Source: Anaerolineae bacterium (GTDB lineage Bacteria > Chloroflexota > Anaerolineae > Aggregatilineales > Aggregatilineaceae). Taken from it: DNA of 64,000 nt. The stretch spans positions 101,823 through 165,822 of the forward strand of contig JAHDWP010000002.1 of the NCBI GenBank assembly GCA_023382715.1, written 5' to 3'. The notes beneath the pieces were generated by a model, which saw only the letters and a program-made list of their open reading frames with translations, had not been told where the DNA came from and made no database searches. The position numbers and the translations under genes are program-made. Each line of letters opens with the position of its first letter. Position 1 is the first letter of the stretch. Of this stretch, positions 48,720 to 57,278 are shown one piece after another.

Positions 48720-51700
48720 ATGACCACTAACGATCTGCCACCTGTCCCGCAGACTGGCGTTCCTCCGCTGACCCTGCCGCCCGATCAGGAGCAGCGGCTG
48801 CTGGCTCGCCGCCGCAAAGACGACCAGTCCGATCCGTTCGCCGGCGATCCGGACGACGCAATTCGTCGCCTGGGGCGGCTGGCGCTGCGCCGCGACGCCC
48901 CGCACCTCTACGACTACCTGGCGCTGGGCGATCTGTGCGCGCGGCGCTCGCTGGTCGAGGGCGAAGGGCGGCTACTGGTCTTCTATGCGGGCAAGACGCT
49001 CTATGCCTACCGGCGCGCCGCCGAGCTGGCCCCGCCGGACAGCCCCGACCGCGAACTGGCGCACCTGGCCTACGACGTTTATGTGAGCTGGCTGTTGCAG
49101 ATGGTGCGGGCCGTGCCCACCCGTCGCAATATCGCCGTCGCGCTGTGGGCGGTGGCCGAGGCCGACTCGCAGGGGCGCGCTGATGGTCTGCGCGACGAAG
49201 CGCAGGTGCTGGCGCTGTGGTACGTCTCGCCGCCCCCCGGCGACAGTACCCCGCTGCCCGATCCGACGCCATCCCCGCACGAGGAGCGCGCCACCGCCAT
49301 CTACCCCGAAGAACTGGCTACGAACGCCGGCGAAAGCCTGGAGATGAGGTCGGCGCTGCTGTCGCGGGTCGTGCCAGAGCACGAGGCGGCGATCCACGAG
49401 ACGCGCTCCGACAAGTCCGAAGTCTTCCGCCTGGAACTTGAGGCGACCGCGACCGGCCCGGCGTCGCTGGACGCGCTCGTCCCGCCCGCTCGCCACAGAG
49501 AGGGGGCCGATTTCGACTTCGGCGACCGCATAGACAAGCGCTATGAGGTGGCTCAGGTGTTGCGCGGCGGCATGGGCATCGTCTACCTGTGCTACGACCG
49601 CGAAGAGCGGCAATCGGTCGCCATCAAGACCTTCCAGAGCCGCCTGCTGACTAACGAGACCGCCGTCGCCCGCTTCACGCAGGAAGCGCGCACCTGGATC
49701 ATGCTGGAAAAGCACCGGCACATCGTCCAGGCGCGGCGCGTGCAGAAGTTCGAGGGCCGCCCGCACATCATCCTGGAGCACATCACCGGCCCGGAAGGGC
49801 TTGGTTCCGACCTGCGCAGTTGGATTCGCCACAATCGCATTGATCTGCGCCAGGCGCTGGACTTCGCCCTGCAGATCGCATTGGGGATGCAGCACGCCAC
49901 GCGGCGCGTGCCCGGCCTGGTGCACCGCGACCTGAAACCGGCCAACATCCTCGTCCGGCATGACGGCATCGCCAAAGTGACGGATTTCGGGCTGGTGCGC
50001 TCGATTGAGGCCGAACAAACGGAAGAGACTGATGCCGGCGCGGAGCAGGTTGTCACCGGGCTGACGCGCGTTGGCGCGGTAGTTGGCACGCCGCCCTATA
50101 TGTCGCCGGAGCAGTGCCGCGCCGAAGCTGTTGACCCGCGTTCCGACATCTACGCCTTTGGCTGCGTGCTGTTCGAGATGCTCACCGGGCGGGCCGTCTT
50201 CGACGCTAAGCTGCTCACCGAGTGGGTGTATGCGCACCTCAACCTGGCCCCGGTCTTCCCGGAGTCGGCGGCGGGCGTGCCTCAGCCGGTCAGGGACTTG
50301 GCGCTGGCGTGCCTGGCCAAAGATCGCGCCGCTCGTCCGCAGACCTGGGGCGAAGTAGTGGAGACGCTGGCCGCGCTGATCGAGGAGCTGACCGGCGCGC
50401 CGCCCGCCTACGACCAGAACGAGCCGGAACTGGAAGTCCACGAGCTGCTGGACAAAGGCTACAGCCTGACCGAGCTGGGTTTTGCAGAAGAAGCGCTGGT
50501 CGCCTACGAGCGCGTGTTGGAGATCGAGCCGGAGTCGGCCTGGGGCTGGGCGCGCAAAGGGCGGACGCTGCGCCTGCTGGGCCGCTACGACGAGTCCCTG
50601 GCCGCTTATGACCGCGCGCTCGAACTCAACCCGCGCTTCGCCTGGGCCTGGACAGGCAAGGGCCAGGTGTTGGAGCGATTGGGCAATCTGGAGCGGGCGC
50701 TGGCCGCTCATCAGACGGCCACCGGCCTGCAGCCGGGCAATGTCTGGGCGTGGTACAACCAGGCCGAGGTGCTCTACACCCGCCATGATCATGACGGGGC
50801 GATGGGCGTGCTCGACCGCGCGCTGGCCATTGACGCGCACCACGCCGAAAGCTGGGCCAAGCGCGGTCAGGTGTTGCGCGCCCTGGATCGCTACCCGGAG
50901 GCGCTCAACGCCTACAATCGCGCCCTGGAGCTGAACCCGCCCTATGCCTGGGCCTGGAACGGCAAAGGGCTGGCGCTCAAGGCGTTGGGGCGGCTGCCGG
51001 AGGCGCTGGAAGCCTTTCAGCAGGCGGCCCGCCACCAGCCCGGCGAGGTCTGGCACTGGTACAACCAGGCCGAGATGCTCGTCGAGATGGGCCGCTACGC
51101 CGAGGCGCTGGCTCCCACGCAGCAGGCGACGCGCGTCGCGCCGGGCCATGCCTACTCGTGGGCCAAGCTCGGCCAGGTGCTCCGTTACCTGGATCGCTAT
51201 CCTGAGGCGCTGGCTGCCTATGACCAGGCGCTGCTGCTCAAGCCCGACTACGCCTGGGCGGTCAACGGCAAGGGTATCGTCCTGGAGCGGCTGGGGCGCT
51301 TTGAGGAGGCGCTACTCATGTATCACCGCGCCGCCGAGATCGCCCCCGGCGACGTCTGGCACTGGTACAACCAGGGCAACCTGCTCATCCTGCAGAACCG
51401 CTTCGCCGAGGCCATCCCTCTGCTGGAGCGCGCCACACAGATCAGCCCAGATCATGCGCGCAGTTGGGCGCGGCTGGGCAACGCCTGCCGCCAGACCGAT
51501 CAGCCCCGCGAGGCGCTCAGGCTGCTGGCGCGGGCGGTTGAGCTGGAGCCGGAGTACGGCTGGGCCTGGAACGAGCGCGGCGTCACGCTGGAGATGCTGG
51601 GCCGCCACGAGGAAGCGGTGGACGCTTATCAGCACGCCGCCGACACCGAGCCGGATAACCCGCTCTACTGGTACAACAAGGGCGACACGCTGGTGCTGCT

Positions 51701-52739
51701 CAAACGCTATGGCGAGGCCATTGATGCTCTGCAGCGCGCTCTGGAAGCCGATCCGCGCTACGTGCGCGCCTGGGCCAAGCAGGGCCAGGCGTTGCGCCGC
51801 CTGGGGCGCTTTGAAGAGGCGCTGGCTAGCTACAGCCGCGCCGTCGAGCTGGCCCCCGACTACGCCTGGGCCTGGAACGGGCGCGGGCTGGCGCTCAGCG
51901 CGCTGGGCCGCCACGAGGAGGCATTGACCTGCTTCAAGCAGGCGGCGGCCTACCAGTCGGACGACGTGTGGTTCTGGTACAACCAGGCCGACGAGCTGAT
52001 TGCCATGCACCGCTACGAGGACGCGCTTGCCCCGCTGGAGCGGGCGCTGCGCCTGAATCGCGATCACGCCGAAAGCTGGGGCAAGCGCGGCCAGGCACTG
52101 CGCCGCCTGGGGCGCAGCAAGGAGGCGGTCACCGCCTATGACCGCGCGCTGCGCCTGGAGCCGGGCTACGCCTGGGCGTGGAACGGGCGCGGGCTGGCCC
52201 TGGAAGCACTGGGCCGCCGCGAAGAGGCGTTGCTCTCCTACGAGCGCGCCGCGCAGGAAGACTCATCCACCGTGTGGTACTGGGTTAACCAGATCGAGCC
52301 GCTGCTAGCCCTGGGGCGAGTCGAGCAGGCGCTGGCCGTGGTTGACACGGCGCTGTCGCTCGCGCCGGACAGCGACTCCGCCTGGGCGCGCCGAGGGCAG
52401 GTGTTGCGCCGGCTGGATCGCCACGAGGACGCGCTGTCCGCCTACGAGCGCGCGCTGAGCATCGCCCCGGAGTACGGCTGGGCGTGGAACGGCAAGGGGC
52501 TGGCCTTCGCTGCGCTCGAGCGATGGGAAGAGGCGCTGACCTGCTACGTGCGGGCGACGGATGTCGCGCCGGGCGATGTGTGGTTCTGGCACAACCGGGG
52601 CGAGGCGCTGTTGCGCCTGGGGCGCTGGGACGAGGCGGTGAGCGCCTTCAGCCGCGCGCTGGAGATTGACCCGTCGCACCAGCCCTCGCGCGACAAGCGC
52701 ACCGAGGCGCGCCGTCTGCTGGCCGGGGGAGGCGAGTGA
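48720..52739 (+). CDS. Ser/Thr protein kinase with 21 TPR units
   Basis: 1,339 residues from ATG 48720; the frame is open another 140 codons upstream, but that part holds a palindrome and lacks homology. Residues 1-270 are helical and divergent. The kinase domain (about 274-555) has the loop VLRGGMGIVYLC, VAIKTF (VAIK Lys), GLVHRDLKPANIL (HRD), VTDFGLVRS (DFG) and PPYMSPEQ, with a Thr-rich activation loop (EQVVTGLTRVGAVVGTP), all as in active PknB-type kinases. From about residue 570, one degenerate TPR and then exactly 21 TPRs of 34 residues follow. No membrane helix is seen, so it is cytoplasmic. An FHA protein gene follows directly. Confidence 0.9.
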   Translation: MTTNDLPPVPQTGVPPLTLPPDQEQRLLARRRKDDQSDPFAGDPDDAIRRLGRLALRRDAPHLYDYLALGDLCARRSLVEGEGRLLVFYAGKTLYAYRRAAELAPPDSPDRELAHLAYDVYVSWLLQMVRAVPTRRNIAVALWAVAEADSQGRADGLRDEAQVLALWYVSPPPGDSTPLPDPTPSPHEERATAIYPEELATNAGESLEMRSALLSRVVPEHEAAIHETRSDKSEVFRLELEATATGPASLDALVPPARHREGADFDFGDRIDKRYEVAQVLRGGMGIVYLCYDREERQSVAIKTFQSRLLTNETAVARFTQEARTWIMLEKHRHIVQARRVQKFEGRPHIILEHITGPEGLGSDLRSWIRHNRIDLRQALDFALQIALGMQHATRRVPGLVHRDLKPANILVRHDGIAKVTDFGLVRSIEAEQTEETDAGAEQVVTGLTRVGAVVGTPPYMSPEQCRAEAVDPRSDIYAFGCVLFEMLTGRAVFDAKLLTEWVYAHLNLAPVFPESAAGVPQPVRDLALACLAKDRAARPQTWGEVVETLAALIEELTGAPPAYDQNEPELEVHELLDKGYSLTELGFAEEALVAYERVLEIEPESAWGWARKGRTLRLLGRYDESLAAYDRALELNPRFAWAWTGKGQVLERLGNLERALAAHQTATGLQPGNVWAWYNQAEVLYTRHDHDGAMGVLDRALAIDAHHAESWAKRGQVLRALDRYPEALNAYNRALELNPPYAWAWNGKGLALKALGRLPEALEAFQQAARHQPGEVWHWYNQAEMLVEMGRYAEALAPTQQATRVAPGHAYSWAKLGQVLRYLDRYPEALAAYDQALLLKPDYAWAVNGKGIVLERLGRFEEALLMYHRAAEIAPGDVWHWYNQGNLLILQNRFAEAIPLLERATQISPDHARSWARLGNACRQTDQPREALRLLARAVELEPEYGWAWNERGVTLEMLGRHEEAVDAYQHAADTEPDNPLYWYNKGDTLVLLKRYGEAIDALQRALEADPRYVRAWAKQGQALRRLGRFEEALASYSRAVELAPDYAWAWNGRGLALSALGRHEEALTCFKQAAAYQSDDVWFWYNQADELIAMHRYEDALAPLERALRLNRDHAESWGKRGQALRRLGRSKEAVTAYDRALRLEPGYAWAWNGRGLALEALGRREEALLSYERAAQEDSSTVWYWVNQIEPLLALGRVEQALAVVDTALSLAPDSDSAWARRGQVLRRLDRHEDALSAYERALSIAPEYGWAWNGKGLAFAALERWEEALTCYVRATDVAPGDVWFWHNRGEALLRLGRWDEAVSAFSRALEIDPSHQPSRDKRTEARRLLAGGGE
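50538..52679 (+). repeat. seven 102-residue units of three TPRs each
   Basis: 2,142 bases, exactly 21 x 102. The units rotate through three types: type A with WAK-x-GQ-x-LR, type B with AWAWNGKG-x-A, type C with VW-x-WYNQ, and the order A-B-C is kept seven times without a break. The phase suggests growth by duplication of a three-TPR block. Confidence 0.88.
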
Positions 52740-52758
52740 TGTGGGGGAGGGAATGCGC

Positions 52759-53115
52759 GTGACCGAGATTCTGATCGCCCTGATGAGCGGCCCGCAGGAC
52801 GGGGCCTTGCTGACCTTCGAGACGTTCCTGGATTCCGGCAAGCCGGCGGAGATCACCTTTGGGCGGCGCGAAGAGTGCGACGTGTGCCTGAGCTACGACA
52901 GCCAGGTATCGCGCGAGCACGCCGTGCTCACCTATGATGGCGAGCAGTTCTGGCTGGAGGACCTGCGCAGCACCAACGGGACGTATGTCGGCGAGGAGAA
53001 GATCACGGGGCGCACGGAGATCGCGCCGGGGCAGTTGTTCCGCGTCGGGCGGACGTGGCTGCGCATCGAGCCGCTGCCGACCGTGCTGGGGTCGGAGGAT
53101 GATCTGCCGTTTTGA
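52759..53115 (+). CDS. FHA domain protein
   Basis: 118 residues if started at GTG 52759, which has GGAGG eight bases upstream; ATG 52753 is an alternative but too close to the same SD. Almost the whole protein is one FHA domain: ITFGRREECDVCLSYDSQVSREHAVL (Gly-Arg and Ser-Arg-x-His) and LEDLRSTNGTYVGEEKI (Asn). It binds phosphothreonine peptides. It starts 19 bases after the kinase stop, so it likely reads the phosphorylation made by that kinase, either on the kinase itself or on a partner held by the TPRs (inference). Confidence 0.87.
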   Translation: MTEILIALMSGPQDGALLTFETFLDSGKPAEITFGRREECDVCLSYDSQVSREHAVLTYDGEQFWLEDLRSTNGTYVGEEKITGRTEIAPGQLFRVGRTWLRIEPLPTVLGSEDDLPF

Positions 53116-53214
53116 GGGGGTGTCAGACTGTGCCGCCGTACAACGGTGAGTACTGGGCCAACAACGTGTGTGGGTATCATGAACGACCAACTGTGAACTG
53201 GCTTTCATCCCTGT

Positions 53215-53242
53215 TTGATCTATATGGGATCGGCCATATAAT
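53215..53242 (+). promoter_or_regulatory. promoter with embedded palindromic operator, AT-rich island
   Basis: TTGATC (53215-53220), a 16-base spacer and a perfect TATAAT (53237-53242). The spacer contains TATATGG-GATCGG-CCATATA, an exact inverted repeat (53221-53240), so repressor binding would occlude the promoter. The leader to the first gene is about 80 bases. Confidence 0.7.
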
Positions 53243-53329
53243 GACTGTAAACGGTCCATAGTTGCCTTTATCGCCGTCAAACATCAGGTTTCGATTCCTC
53301 ACCGAGATACTTGTGGATAGTGTGCCATT

Positions 53330-54568
53330 ATGAATCACCTGAATCTCACCTCACAAGAAGCGGCTTTCGACTTTCTGGACAGCTATGCGAGTGCTCGGAA
53401 AGAGGAGATCGATCGCCGCAAATTGAGCAAAGACAGCGGGTTCATCAAATCCTATTCACTAGAAACGTCACCTACAAATGGCGGAGTTGCGTTTGATCAG
53501 TCATATATTGAGAGACTTGTGGATGATGTCAGGTGGAGAATTAGTCCGATTGGACAGCAGAATTTCTTTCGCGCTGACGATAGTGAAGGTCTAGTGGGTT
53601 TCATTGATATTCTGTCCGAACGTCATCTTGCCTTTCATACGTTTCGCGAGGCTCGCCGGATGGACCAAGTGATATGCAACTTGGTGAATAGATCGTCGCG
53701 CCTTGATTTCTTATGGCTTTCCGGCAACTATCTAAACCTGTTGTGGGAGGGCCTCATCAGAGAATACATGCCTCAGCGGTTTGTGACGTTCAAATTCGAG
53801 CATCAGGGTCGCTTTGAAGATGTCGAGTGGGACGGGGTTGGAGACGATGAGTCTGAAGAGACCGGCGAGGAATCTGATGAGGATACTGAAATCCGTGAGC
53901 GGAGAGCTTCAACGCTGAAGGTTACGGCGCGTGTCAACAAGGTATCACGTTTCCTGCCACAATTGCAGAGTGTGCTTCCTGACTTCAAAGCAATAAAGAT
54001 GCTTCGTATCCCTGCTACCGAAATGCCCGGAGGCTATGAGTTCTGGGATTGGGGAAAAGTGACGTATCGCTCTCCGAACTTTCGTGATGGCAGAGGCTAT
54101 TTGCGTGAGATTACCCAGTCTTATCAGAAAGTAACTGAGTTCATAGAACAGCAGACCTGGTTTCAAGCCGAGAAGATACACCTGCATGACGGAACTGAGA
54201 CCCTAAACCTGACTGGAACGCCTATTACATTCCGATTTCCCGAACCTTTGGCGTTAGGGACTTTCCAGGGTTTTGTTGAGGCCACTTTTGAGCGAGGGAA
54301 AGGGCCCTTTCGCCTCTGGGGGAATCCCCTCCGACTAAGCGATCGCAAGGTGCATGTATACGGGCTAGATCTGCATCTCTGGCAGCGTATTTTCCTTGAG
54401 TTGACACCTTCGGGATTCACCGCCATCTTGCCCAAACACACTTGCGGAAATACAATTCATAGATTAGTAAGCAATATCCAGAGATTCATATCTCCAGATG
54501 TAGAAACATATGTGGGCGAGAAAAGTTATCAGAATATCGTAAAGGAAATGCTGCTGTACGGGACATAA
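53330..54568 (+). CDS. unrecognised protein of an AT-rich two-gene island (component A)
   Basis: 412 residues, start ATG 53330 with only a weak SD (GTGG). I do not recognise a family. The N-terminal 90 residues are rich in charged helices (FLDSYASARKEEIDRRKLSKD). A very acidic stretch (about residues 163-190, GVGDDESEETGEESDEDTE) separates it from a mixed alpha/beta C-terminal part with WDWGKVTYRSPNFRDGRGYL, TFRFPEPLALGTFQGFVEATF and LWGNPLRLSDRKVHVYGLDLHLWQ. No catalytic, membrane or zinc motif is evident. GC content is far below the flanks. Four bases separate it from component B, so they are translated together. Confidence 0.8.
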   Translation: MNHLNLTSQEAAFDFLDSYASARKEEIDRRKLSKDSGFIKSYSLETSPTNGGVAFDQSYIERLVDDVRWRISPIGQQNFFRADDSEGLVGFIDILSERHLAFHTFREARRMDQVICNLVNRSSRLDFLWLSGNYLNLLWEGLIREYMPQRFVTFKFEHQGRFEDVEWDGVGDDESEETGEESDEDTEIRERRASTLKVTARVNKVSRFLPQLQSVLPDFKAIKMLRIPATEMPGGYEFWDWGKVTYRSPNFRDGRGYLREITQSYQKVTEFIEQQTWFQAEKIHLHDGTETLNLTGTPITFRFPEPLALGTFQGFVEATFERGKGPFRLWGNPLRLSDRKVHVYGLDLHLWQRIFLELTPSGFTAILPKHTCGNTIHRLVSNIQRFISPDVETYVGEKSYQNIVKEMLLYGT

Positions 54569-54572
54569 CCTA

Positions 54573-55655
54573 ATGACAGGGACTCTTCCTTTCACTCAAG
54601 ATGCGCTTTTTCAACTCAATCTGCTCCTTTGGATGGTCTGGCCCCCCTCTTCTCCTCATTCGAGTGTTCGTCCAATCTTCCGAGAAGATGGATTTGTGCT
54701 CCAGTCCATTGCTCCTGCTTTACGCCCTTCCATACGAACTCAGCTCTTGGCCCACGAGTCAGGCACCCCGATCCAAGAGAAGGCTCTACCTGATTTGCTG
54801 CTGAAAAATCAGGAAAGTAATACTATGCTGCCCATAGAATGCAAGCTTACTGGATTCGGGGCTAGCTCAGGTTCAAGGGAGGTAAAGCAAGCGAATATAC
54901 TATTGAGTGTCCTTGGCCCCGAATTGGCCGCTAGTATTGGTTTGCCAAAGCCTGATCAATGGCAGTGCTATTTATACTATGTGCTCGAGGCCGATAATCA
55001 CAATGCCATGTTTGAGACACTGTCTCAGTTAACCCAACATCTACAGGATGTGCATATCAAGACCAATACTTCGGGGACTATTGGCATCGAGATAGATACT
55101 GACGGCATATACCTGAAAGCTGTTCCGTACGAGACTTCTCCTTTGCCTTCCTTGAGGAATCCAGTACCGACGTGTGTTGCGAAGTTAGAAGAGGGCGATG
55201 ATCCCCGCCCTCTATATCTCATCCCGATAGATCCCGACATTGGGTTGAAAGATGAACTCTATGGCATTAGGGTTCTTGAAGAGAGAGTAAGAAGTAGCGT
55301 TATATCACTTATTGGACGCCGGCTAGATGATACTCGGTTCGAAGTCCACGAGGATGAGATTATGCAGACAGCGATCGAGCTGTGGGGCTATTGGGAACAT
55401 GAGCCGGCCAAATCCAGTTTGCTAAGAAAAATCGCGCGTCCTTATCTTCGGGAACTGCTTGATGGGCTTCGACGCCTGGGAGCCGACATCAAGTATGAAC
55501 AGCGCATTATCAGGTTCCGAGCAGTGACGCCCAAACTCGCAGCAGAAATCCGCAGTAGGTTAATCAGCCGAGATTTCGCAAGGCAAGATGTGGCACTGTG
55601 GGAAAGCTATAGACAGTTGAGCTTTGACGATGTGGTTGAAGGATGGGCCGAATGA
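54573..55655 (+). CDS. predicted PD-(D/E)XK nuclease-like protein (component B)
   Basis: 360 residues from ATG 54573, four bases after component A. Residues 72-92 read LPDLLLKN...MLPIECKL: D74 and E89-x-K91 match the spacing and hydrophobic context of PD-(D/E)XK nuclease cores, and K105-Q106-A-N could be the downstream helix. The N-terminus before it (TQDALFQLNLLLWMVWPP) is helical. The C-terminal third (about 240-360) is helical with IIRFRAVTPKLAAEIRSRLISRDFARQD and may bind nucleic acid or component A. GC content is as low as in component A. Not assignable to a named nuclease or defence family by eye. Confidence 0.75.
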   Translation: MTGTLPFTQDALFQLNLLLWMVWPPSSPHSSVRPIFREDGFVLQSIAPALRPSIRTQLLAHESGTPIQEKALPDLLLKNQESNTMLPIECKLTGFGASSGSREVKQANILLSVLGPELAASIGLPKPDQWQCYLYYVLEADNHNAMFETLSQLTQHLQDVHIKTNTSGTIGIEIDTDGIYLKAVPYETSPLPSLRNPVPTCVAKLEEGDDPRPLYLIPIDPDIGLKDELYGIRVLEERVRSSVISLIGRRLDDTRFEVHEDEIMQTAIELWGYWEHEPAKSSLLRKIARPYLRELLDGLRRLGADIKYEQRIIRFRAVTPKLAAEIRSRLISRDFARQDVALWESYRQLSFDDVVEGWAE

Positions 55656-55834
55656 GAAATTCTTGGTGCTAGCCCCAAAAGGGCCTCGAAAAGCCTGTTC
55701 ACCATCGCGAGTCCACTCCCGCCTATCCTTTTCCCCTTCGCACCCCTTTCCCCCTTGCGCTATACTCGCAGCCAGACAACTGAGCGCGGCGAGCGCCGTC
55801 CGCTGGCGGCGGCTCGCCTGAGGAGCGTGAGCCA

Positions 55835-56818
55835 ATGATCACCGCACTGGTCACCGGGGGCACGGGGTTCGTCGGATCGCATGTGGCGCGGGCGCTGCTC
55901 GCGCGCGGCTACCAGGTGCGCATCCTGCGCCGGCCCACCAGCCGCCTCGACCTGGTCGCCGATCTCGCCTGCGAGCACGCCGTCGGCGACGTGACCGACT
56001 ATGACTCGCTGCTGGCGGCCATGCACGGCGTGGACTGGGTGTTCCATGTGGCGGCGGTGGCCGATTACTGGCGCAACGACCCGCAGCGCATCTACGCGGT
56101 CAACGTGGACGGCACGCGCAACGTCCTGCGCGCGGCAGAAGCCAGCGGCGTCAGGCGGGTGATCTTCACCAGCAGCGCGGCGGCGGTGGGCTACCGCGAC
56201 GACCTGGGCGCGGTGGATGAGTCCGTGCGCTTCAACTGGGATCAGCATCTCACCCCCTACGGGCACAGCAAGTTCCTGGCCGAGGCGGAAGTGCACCGCG
56301 CCATCCAGCGCGGGCTGGACTGCGTGATCCTCAACCCGACGGTGATCATCGGGCCGGGCGATCTCAACCAGATTTCGAGCAGCGTGGTGCTGGAAATGGC
56401 GCAGGGGCACATCCCGCCGACGGTGCCGCCGGGCGGCGTGACGGTCATTGACGTGCGCGACGTGGCGGCGGCGCATGTGGCTGCCGCCGAGCGCGGGCGC
56501 ACCGGCGAGCGCTACCTGCTGGGCACGGTGGACCTGACGCACAAGGCGTGGCTGCGCCTGACCGCGCACGCAGTCGGGCGGCGCATGGGGGCGTTCCCGC
56601 TGCCGGCCTGGGCAGTGCGGATCGTCGCTGTGGCCGCGGATGTCCTGCGCCGCCTGGGGGCGAACATCCCTATTGAGGGCAACCAGCTTCGCCTGAGCAC
56701 GCGCATGATGTTCTTCAACTGCCAGAAGGCGTGGCACGAGCTAGGGGAGCCGCAGGTGCCGATTCACCAGAGTCTGCGCGACACGTATGCCTGGTACAGG
56801 TCGCACGGGGAGCTATAA
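55835..56818 (+). CDS. NAD-dependent epimerase/reductase, extended SDR (HpnA/DFR-like)
   Basis: 327 residues from ATG 55835 with GAGGAG upstream. The Rossmann motif TGGTGFVG is at residues 8-15, the active-site Ser region is VIFTSSAAAVGY, and the catalytic pair is Y-G-H-S-K. VFHVAAVADYW and VNVDGTRNVLRAAEASGVRRVIFTSS are typical of the dihydroflavonol-4-reductase/HpnA group. It probably oxidises or epimerises a nucleotide- or lipid-linked sugar or a polyprenoid compound. TATACT at 55761-55766 may be its -10. It is downstream of the AT-rich island but back to high GC. Confidence 0.86.
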   Translation: MITALVTGGTGFVGSHVARALLARGYQVRILRRPTSRLDLVADLACEHAVGDVTDYDSLLAAMHGVDWVFHVAAVADYWRNDPQRIYAVNVDGTRNVLRAAEASGVRRVIFTSSAAAVGYRDDLGAVDESVRFNWDQHLTPYGHSKFLAEAEVHRAIQRGLDCVILNPTVIIGPGDLNQISSSVVLEMAQGHIPPTVPPGGVTVIDVRDVAAAHVAAAERGRTGERYLLGTVDLTHKAWLRLTAHAVGRRMGAFPLPAWAVRIVAVAADVLRRLGANIPIEGNQLRLSTRMMFFNCQKAWHELGEPQVPIHQSLRDTYAWYRSHGEL

Positions 56819-57088
56819 CAGAGCAGGGGCGCACGATGTGACGCCCCTGGATTTCCACGATCGGGTGATGTCCACACAAGGAACCAGGCGGGGCACCTCC
56901 ACAGCTCGTGCTCTCGCGGTCAACCAAACGTGCTTTATAGCACCTACCTAGCTGGCTGGAATGCGCTACCTGCTCAGCTCTTAAGAGGTTGACGCCGCGA
57001 GTACGCTGGAATGCCTCGCCTGGACATTACACACAGTGTAGCACGGATCAGATTCTGAACGCAATACCCCGCGAAACATTGGCTCTGC

Positions 57089-57128
57089 GAACAGGTTGTT
57101 GGGCGGTTGCCAGAACGCCCCCATCCCC
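57089..57128 (-). repeat. Family E 40-bp repeat, inverted relative to 36001-36040
   Basis: GAACAGGTTGTTGGGCGGTT then GCCAGAACGCCCCCATCCCC; its complement matches 36001-36040 at 37 of 40 positions. Confidence 0.8.
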
Positions 57129-57183
57129 CGCCAACGGCCTGATAACTCGTTCGGGCACCCGTCCCGGCGAACATCTGGCAGAT

Positions 57184-57205
57184 CGCGGCCCTGGCCGCGT
57201 ATACT
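57184..57205 (+). promoter_or_regulatory. possible promoter with inverted repeat
   Basis: CGCGGCC / GGCCGCG inverted repeat (57184-57199) directly abuts TATACT (57200-57205). No -35 match at the correct spacing, so the call is tentative. The next ATG is at 57279. Confidence 0.4.
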
Positions 57206-57278
57206 AGGGCCTTCATCGCGCAGAGCGCGGCGGCTGGCCGGCTGCTGCGGTGCGCCTGTGTTCGAGGGAGCCAGAGCT

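Larger units (their letters stand above)
56819..57278. other. intergenic region with terminator-like hairpin and repeat
   Basis: CAGGGGCG / CGCCCCTG (56824-56849, 10-base loop) follows the epimerase stop and may end its transcript, although no T-tract follows. The 40-base family E repeat lies at 57089-57128. The rest shows no gene; several short open frames here have no support. Confidence 0.6.

Noticed and set aside
49410..49432. Partial family C palindrome inside the kinase gene
   Set aside because: Only about 13 bases (CCGAAGTCTTCCG) match and the reading frame shows no extra segment against an expectation, so it is probably chance.
48972..51149. 725-codon open frame antisense to the kinase-TPR gene
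   Set aside because: It mirrors the third-position GC bias and TPR periodicity of the sense gene, lacks an SD and has no recognisable domains.
50538..52679. Possible CRISPR-like or minisatellite array
   Set aside because: The periodicity is that of in-frame TPR codons (102 bases), with no constant repeat/variable spacer pattern.
53286..53310. tRNA-like TTTCGATTCC word at the left edge of the AT-rich island
   Set aside because: Only a three-pair stem surrounds it, and no acceptor, anticodon or D arm could be traced, so it is not a tRNA or att site.
53150..55834. Direct repeats that could mark insertion of the AT-rich island
   Set aside because: Comparison of both flanks by eye found no matching direct repeat of more than a few bases.
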